DNA of 34,452 nt from Betaproteobacteria bacterium. GTDB taxonomy: Bacteria > Pseudomonadota > Gammaproteobacteria > Burkholderiales > SG8-41. The notes under the pieces were generated by a model. The model saw only the letters and a list, made by a program, of their open reading frames with translations, made no database searches and was not told the DNA's origin. Location of the stretch: positions 1 to 34,452 of the forward strand of contig JAQGNH010000177.1 in assembly GCA_028291945.1 (NCBI GenBank). Reading direction: 5' to 3'. Positions 32,013 to 34,452 of this stretch are shown here, one piece after another; position 1 is the first letter of the stretch, and the number at the start of each line of letters is the position of its first letter. The position numbers and the translations under genes are program-made.

Positions 32013-33041
32013 ATGATGGACATCGGAACATTTCTGCTCATGCAATCGCCGTCAGCCCAGTCGCCGGAGGAGATTTACGCGCGGGGACTCGAGCAGGCGC
32101 AGGCCGCCGAGTCGCTCGGATTCCGCAACGTGTGGCTGGGGGAGCATCACTTCTCCACCTATGGCTATCTATCGCGGCCCGTACAGCTCGCAACTTTCAT
32201 CGCGGCGAAGACGACGCGGCTCCGCGTCGGAACGGCCGTGATCGTGGTTCCCCTCCACCATCCGCTGATAATTGCCGAGGAGATTGCAATGCTCGATCTC
32301 CTGAGCGGCGGCCGCACTGACGTCGGGCTCGGACGCGGTTATCAGCGTTACGAATTCGAGCGCTTCGGACTCGAGCTCGACTCCGGAGGCAAGCGCTGGG
32401 ATGAATCCATCGATATTCTCTTGAAGGCGTTCGAGGGAAAGCCCTTCACCTACGATGGCAAGCTCTTCAAGTTTCCCGAGACGTCGGTGTTTCCTCAGCC
32501 GCTGCAAAGACCGCATCCGCCGATCTGGATCACCGCGCAAAGCGCGTATTCGATCGAAGCGGCGGTGCGGCGCGGCTTCAATGTGCTCACGGGTGGCTTC
32601 GGCTTTCCGATCGAAAAGCTCGCCGAATTCGGAAAGCTCTTCGAACGCGTCGTCGAAGAAGCGAGACCGCCCAAGCGGCCGCTGGTCGGTGTGCAGCGGG
32701 CCGTCTACGTGACGAAAGACGCGGCTGATGCCCGCGAGGCTGCCGAGCAGGCGCGCTGGAACATGCGCGTGACGCTCAGTCTGCGCAACAACTATGAGCG
32801 CGTCGAGAGCGGCAACGCTGTTGCAGTACCGGCGCCCAGCGAGCCCGGCATCGACGAGCTCCTGGACCGTCATCTCATCATCGGCACGCCCGAGACCTGC
32901 GTGCGCCAGATCAGGCGCGTCAAGGAGCTCGTCGGCATAACCCATTTCAACTGCAGCTTCTGGTTCGGCGACTTGCAGCAATCCCGCGTGCTGCGGTCGA
33001 TGGAGCTTTTTTCGCGGGAGGTGATGCCAGCTTTTACCTGA
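32013..33041 (+). CDS. LLM-class flavin-dependent oxidoreductase (342 aa)
   Basis: The protein fits the luciferase-like monooxygenase TIM barrel: MDIGTFLLMQSP at the start, then ESLGFRNVWLGEHHFSTYGY, RLRVGTAVIVVPLHHPL, and LDLLSGGRTDVGLGRGYQ. The late segment IGTPETCVRQIRRVKELVGI is the typical C-terminal part. Such enzymes use reduced flavin from a partner reductase and oxygen to oxidise small organics. Substrate and reductase are not apparent here. ATGs at 32013 and 32016 are adjacent and either may start. Only a weak ribosome-binding site is present. Confidence 0.9.
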   Translation: MMDIGTFLLMQSPSAQSPEEIYARGLEQAQAAESLGFRNVWLGEHHFSTYGYLSRPVQLATFIAAKTTRLRVGTAVIVVPLHHPLIIAEEIAMLDLLSGGRTDVGLGRGYQRYEFERFGLELDSGGKRWDESIDILLKAFEGKPFTYDGKLFKFPETSVFPQPLQRPHPPIWITAQSAYSIEAAVRRGFNVLTGGFGFPIEKLAEFGKLFERVVEEARPPKRPLVGVQRAVYVTKDAADAREAAEQARWNMRVTLSLRNNYERVESGNAVAVPAPSEPGIDELLDRHLIIGTPETCVRQIRRVKELVGITHFNCSFWFGDLQQSRVLRSMELFSREVMPAFT

Positions 33042-33048
33042 GTCAAAA

Positions 33049-33123
33049 TTAGAAGCGGAGCCGACCTGCGACCCAGACGTCAGGCGGCATCTGCGGCAGC
33101 AGACTTTGATTTATGTTGGCCAA
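33049..33123 (-). pseudogene. Possible relic of an outer-membrane protein C-terminus
   Basis: On the minus strand 24 codons read LANINQSLLPQ, then MPPDVWVAGRLRF and a stop. The terminal Phe with alternating aromatic/hydrophobic residues matches the C-terminal beta-signal of outer-membrane beta-barrels. An in-frame TGA precedes it, so no intact gene remains. It lies right next to the collapsed GlcG-like gene. A chance match is possible in so short a piece. Confidence 0.25.
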
Positions 33124-33154
33124 TCAACAGGCGGGTATCTGACAGGAGGAGACC

Positions 33155-33349
33155 ATGTCACGAGTTTCGGCAGCACTGCAAGCACTTGTGGTTGCTATTG
33201 TATTTGTCGCGCCCTCTACTGGCGCTCAGGCCCAAGGGGTAGTGAATGTGCAGAAACTATCCGCACCGCTCGCGAACGAGCCGGGCGGACAATTCGATGA
33301 AGAGTGTGCCCGCGCAGCCCTCGCCAAGATCCGCGATCGCATGAAGTAA
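33155..33349 (+). CDS. Mini-protein resembling an internally deleted GlcG/HbpS-like protein (64 aa)
   Basis: A signal peptide (LQALVVAIVFVAPSTGAQA-Q) is followed by VVNVQKLSAPLANE, which looks like the first helix of secreted GlcG/HbpS (heme-binding, PF03928-type) proteins. Directly after it comes PGGQFDEECARAALAKIRDR, which looks like the C-terminal GG..DE.CA.AAL.KI end of the same family. The roughly 100-residue middle part seems missing, and the frame is kept. AGGAGG precedes the ATG, so the mini-gene may still be translated. Functionality is doubtful. It lies 70 bp before the SMP-30-like gene. Confidence 0.6.
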   Translation: MSRVSAALQALVVAIVFVAPSTGAQAQGVVNVQKLSAPLANEPGGQFDEECARAALAKIRDRMK

Positions 33350-33419
33350 GCGACGCTTACCTGGCAGAATCAACAGGCAAACGAAGGCTGTTTTCACCTC
33401 ACCGCGCAAGGAGGAGCAA

Positions 33420-34452
33420 ATGAAAGCATGGCTGACGGGCTTCACGTGGTGTCTCTCTATCGGTCTCACTGCTGCCACTCAGACCGCTTGGGCAGACGAC
33501 GATTCGCACGGTGATCGCGAAGCGGTTCAGAGGTTCGCCACGCTTCCCGACGGCGTGCGATTTCCGGAGGGGCTCACCGTCAATCCGGCGACGCGGGAGA
33601 TTTACGTCGGCACGTTCGACTTCGGGCCCAATTCGAACAAGCTGCTGCGGTTTGCGACGAGCGGCCAGGTCGTGGCGCAGAAAGATTTCGGTGGAACGCC
33701 ACTGCTCGGTCTAGCTTTTGCTCAAGGTAAGGTGTACATCGCCAACTTCGGCGCCCACAAGATTCAGCGCATCTCAGCCGCGTTCAACAGTGCCACGCCG
33801 ATCGAAGATGTCGCCACGCTCCCCACGATTGGGGCGCCAATACCTCGTACGGTGGGCAACCCCGATGGCAGCTCAGACACCGTTCACTTCGGATCAAACT
33901 TTGCCGCGCCCAACGGCCTTGTATTCGACAAGGCCGGTAACCTGTACGTATCCGATTCTTTTCAGGGGGCCATATTCCGCATCAATAGTCCGGCTGTGTG
34001 CGCGCCGAACTGCACGGTCAGCACCGTGTCCCATGATTCACTACTCGCCACTGCCGGCTTTCCGCCGTTCGGAGCGAATGGAATAGCGCTCAACAGCGAC
34101 GAGTCCGCCCTGTTCATCGCCAATACAGGTGATGACCGAGTGCTGAAGCTGGATATGAAATCGATGGCTGTGTCGGTGTTTGCCGAAAGTATCAACGGTG
34201 CGGACGGCGTCGTGTTCGACAAGCAGGGTCGCCTGTGGGTCGCAGCCAATCAAGCAGACGAAGTGGTCGCGCTCAATGCAAATGGTCGTGTTATTGCCAA
34301 GCTCGGGGAATTCGAAGGTATACGCCACGACGGCTCGCCCAATGGGCTGCTGTTTCCGGCCAGTCTCGTCATCATCGGCGACGACATGTTCGTTACCAAC
34401 CTCGCGCTGCCTCTTACGCCGGCGGTAGGAGACGAGCCCGAGGAGGATGTCA
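33420..34452 (+). CDS. Secreted SMP-30/NHL-type beta-propeller protein (3' end outside the window)
   Basis: AAGGAGGAGC is followed by the ATG at 33420, and the frame stays open to the end of the window (344 codons). A signal peptide ends near TAWA-D. The mature part repeats beta-propeller blades: FPEGLTVNPATREIYVGTF, FAAPNGLVFDKAGNLYVSDS, ANGIALNSDESALFIANTGD and GADGVVFDKQGRLWVAANQA. These are the pattern of SMP-30/gluconolactonase-like and NHL-like proteins. A lactonase or binding function in the periplasm is possible, and the metal ligands cannot be fixed. Two cysteines (CAPNC) may form a disulfide. The neighbour upstream is the GlcG-like mini-gene. Confidence 0.87.
   Translation, partial: MKAWLTGFTWCLSIGLTAATQTAWADDDSHGDREAVQRFATLPDGVRFPEGLTVNPATREIYVGTFDFGPNSNKLLRFATSGQVVAQKDFGGTPLLGLAFAQGKVYIANFGAHKIQRISAAFNSATPIEDVATLPTIGAPIPRTVGNPDGSSDTVHFGSNFAAPNGLVFDKAGNLYVSDSFQGAIFRINSPAVCAPNCTVSTVSHDSLLATAGFPPFGANGIALNSDESALFIANTGDDRVLKLDMKSMAVSVFAESINGADGVVFDKQGRLWVAANQADEVVALNANGRVIAKLGEFEGIRHDGSPNGLLFPASLVIIGDDMFVTNLALPLTPAVGDEPEEDV

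Overview
This is a GC-rich window with the look of a betaproteobacterium of the order Burkholderiales. The main reason is seven genes for Bug/TctC-type periplasmic solute-binding proteins in 34 kb, an expansion typical of Bordetella, Cupriavidus and relatives. A LysR regulator, an OmpR-type regulator, a very large PAS/GAF hybrid histidine kinase and many small catabolic enzymes fit the same picture. No rRNA, tRNA, CRISPR array, transposase or phage gene was seen. This is ordinary but highly accessory chromosomal DNA.

Layout. 1-2.4 kb: the end of a D-aminoacylase-type amidohydrolase, then two secreted proteins of unknown function on the minus strand. 2.5-4.0 kb: a cardiolipin synthase. 4.38-4.9 kb: a cyclic-di-GMP-I (GEMM) riboswitch ahead of an 86-residue HTH-like protein. 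5.0-10.1 kb: four Bug proteins with a GFA-family protein and a VOC/glyoxalase-like protein; one Bug gene appears to begin with ATT. 10.2-11.6 kb: a PLP-dependent transsulfuration enzyme with a complete attenuation leader (sigma70-like promoter, SAM-II riboswitch, intrinsic terminator). 11.7-13.1 kb: a LysR regulator and a secreted cupin. 13.3-18.7 kb: a two-component locus (stand-alone receiver plus 1335-aa hybrid kinase) divergent from an OmpR-family regulator, with a nested inverted repeat between them.

18.9-22.3 kb: an alpha/beta hydrolase, a Bug protein and an MDR dehydrogenase. 22.4-25.7 kb: a tightly packed DUF1445-pxpB-pxpC-pxpA operon for 5-oxoproline (pyroglutamate) use. 25.9-30.6 kb: a Gfo/Idh/MocA oxidoreductase, divergent from a Bug protein / Asp-Glu racemase-maleate isomerase family protein / amidase operon, then a small alpha+beta barrel protein. 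30.9-34.4 kb: a Bug protein, an LLM flavin monooxygenase, an apparently internally deleted GlcG/HbpS-like gene, and an SMP-30/NHL-type secreted beta-propeller that runs off the window.

The common theme is scavenging and breakdown of small organic acids, amides and lactams. Solute-binding proteins catch the substrate in the periplasm, amidase, oxoprolinase or amidohydrolase enzymes open it, and isomerases or oxidoreductases feed it onward. No TctA/TctB membrane partners lie in the window, so the binding proteins either share a transporter encoded elsewhere or act as sensors. The two riboswitches, the ATT start, the nested operator-like repeat and the collapsed GlcG gene are the points most worth following up.
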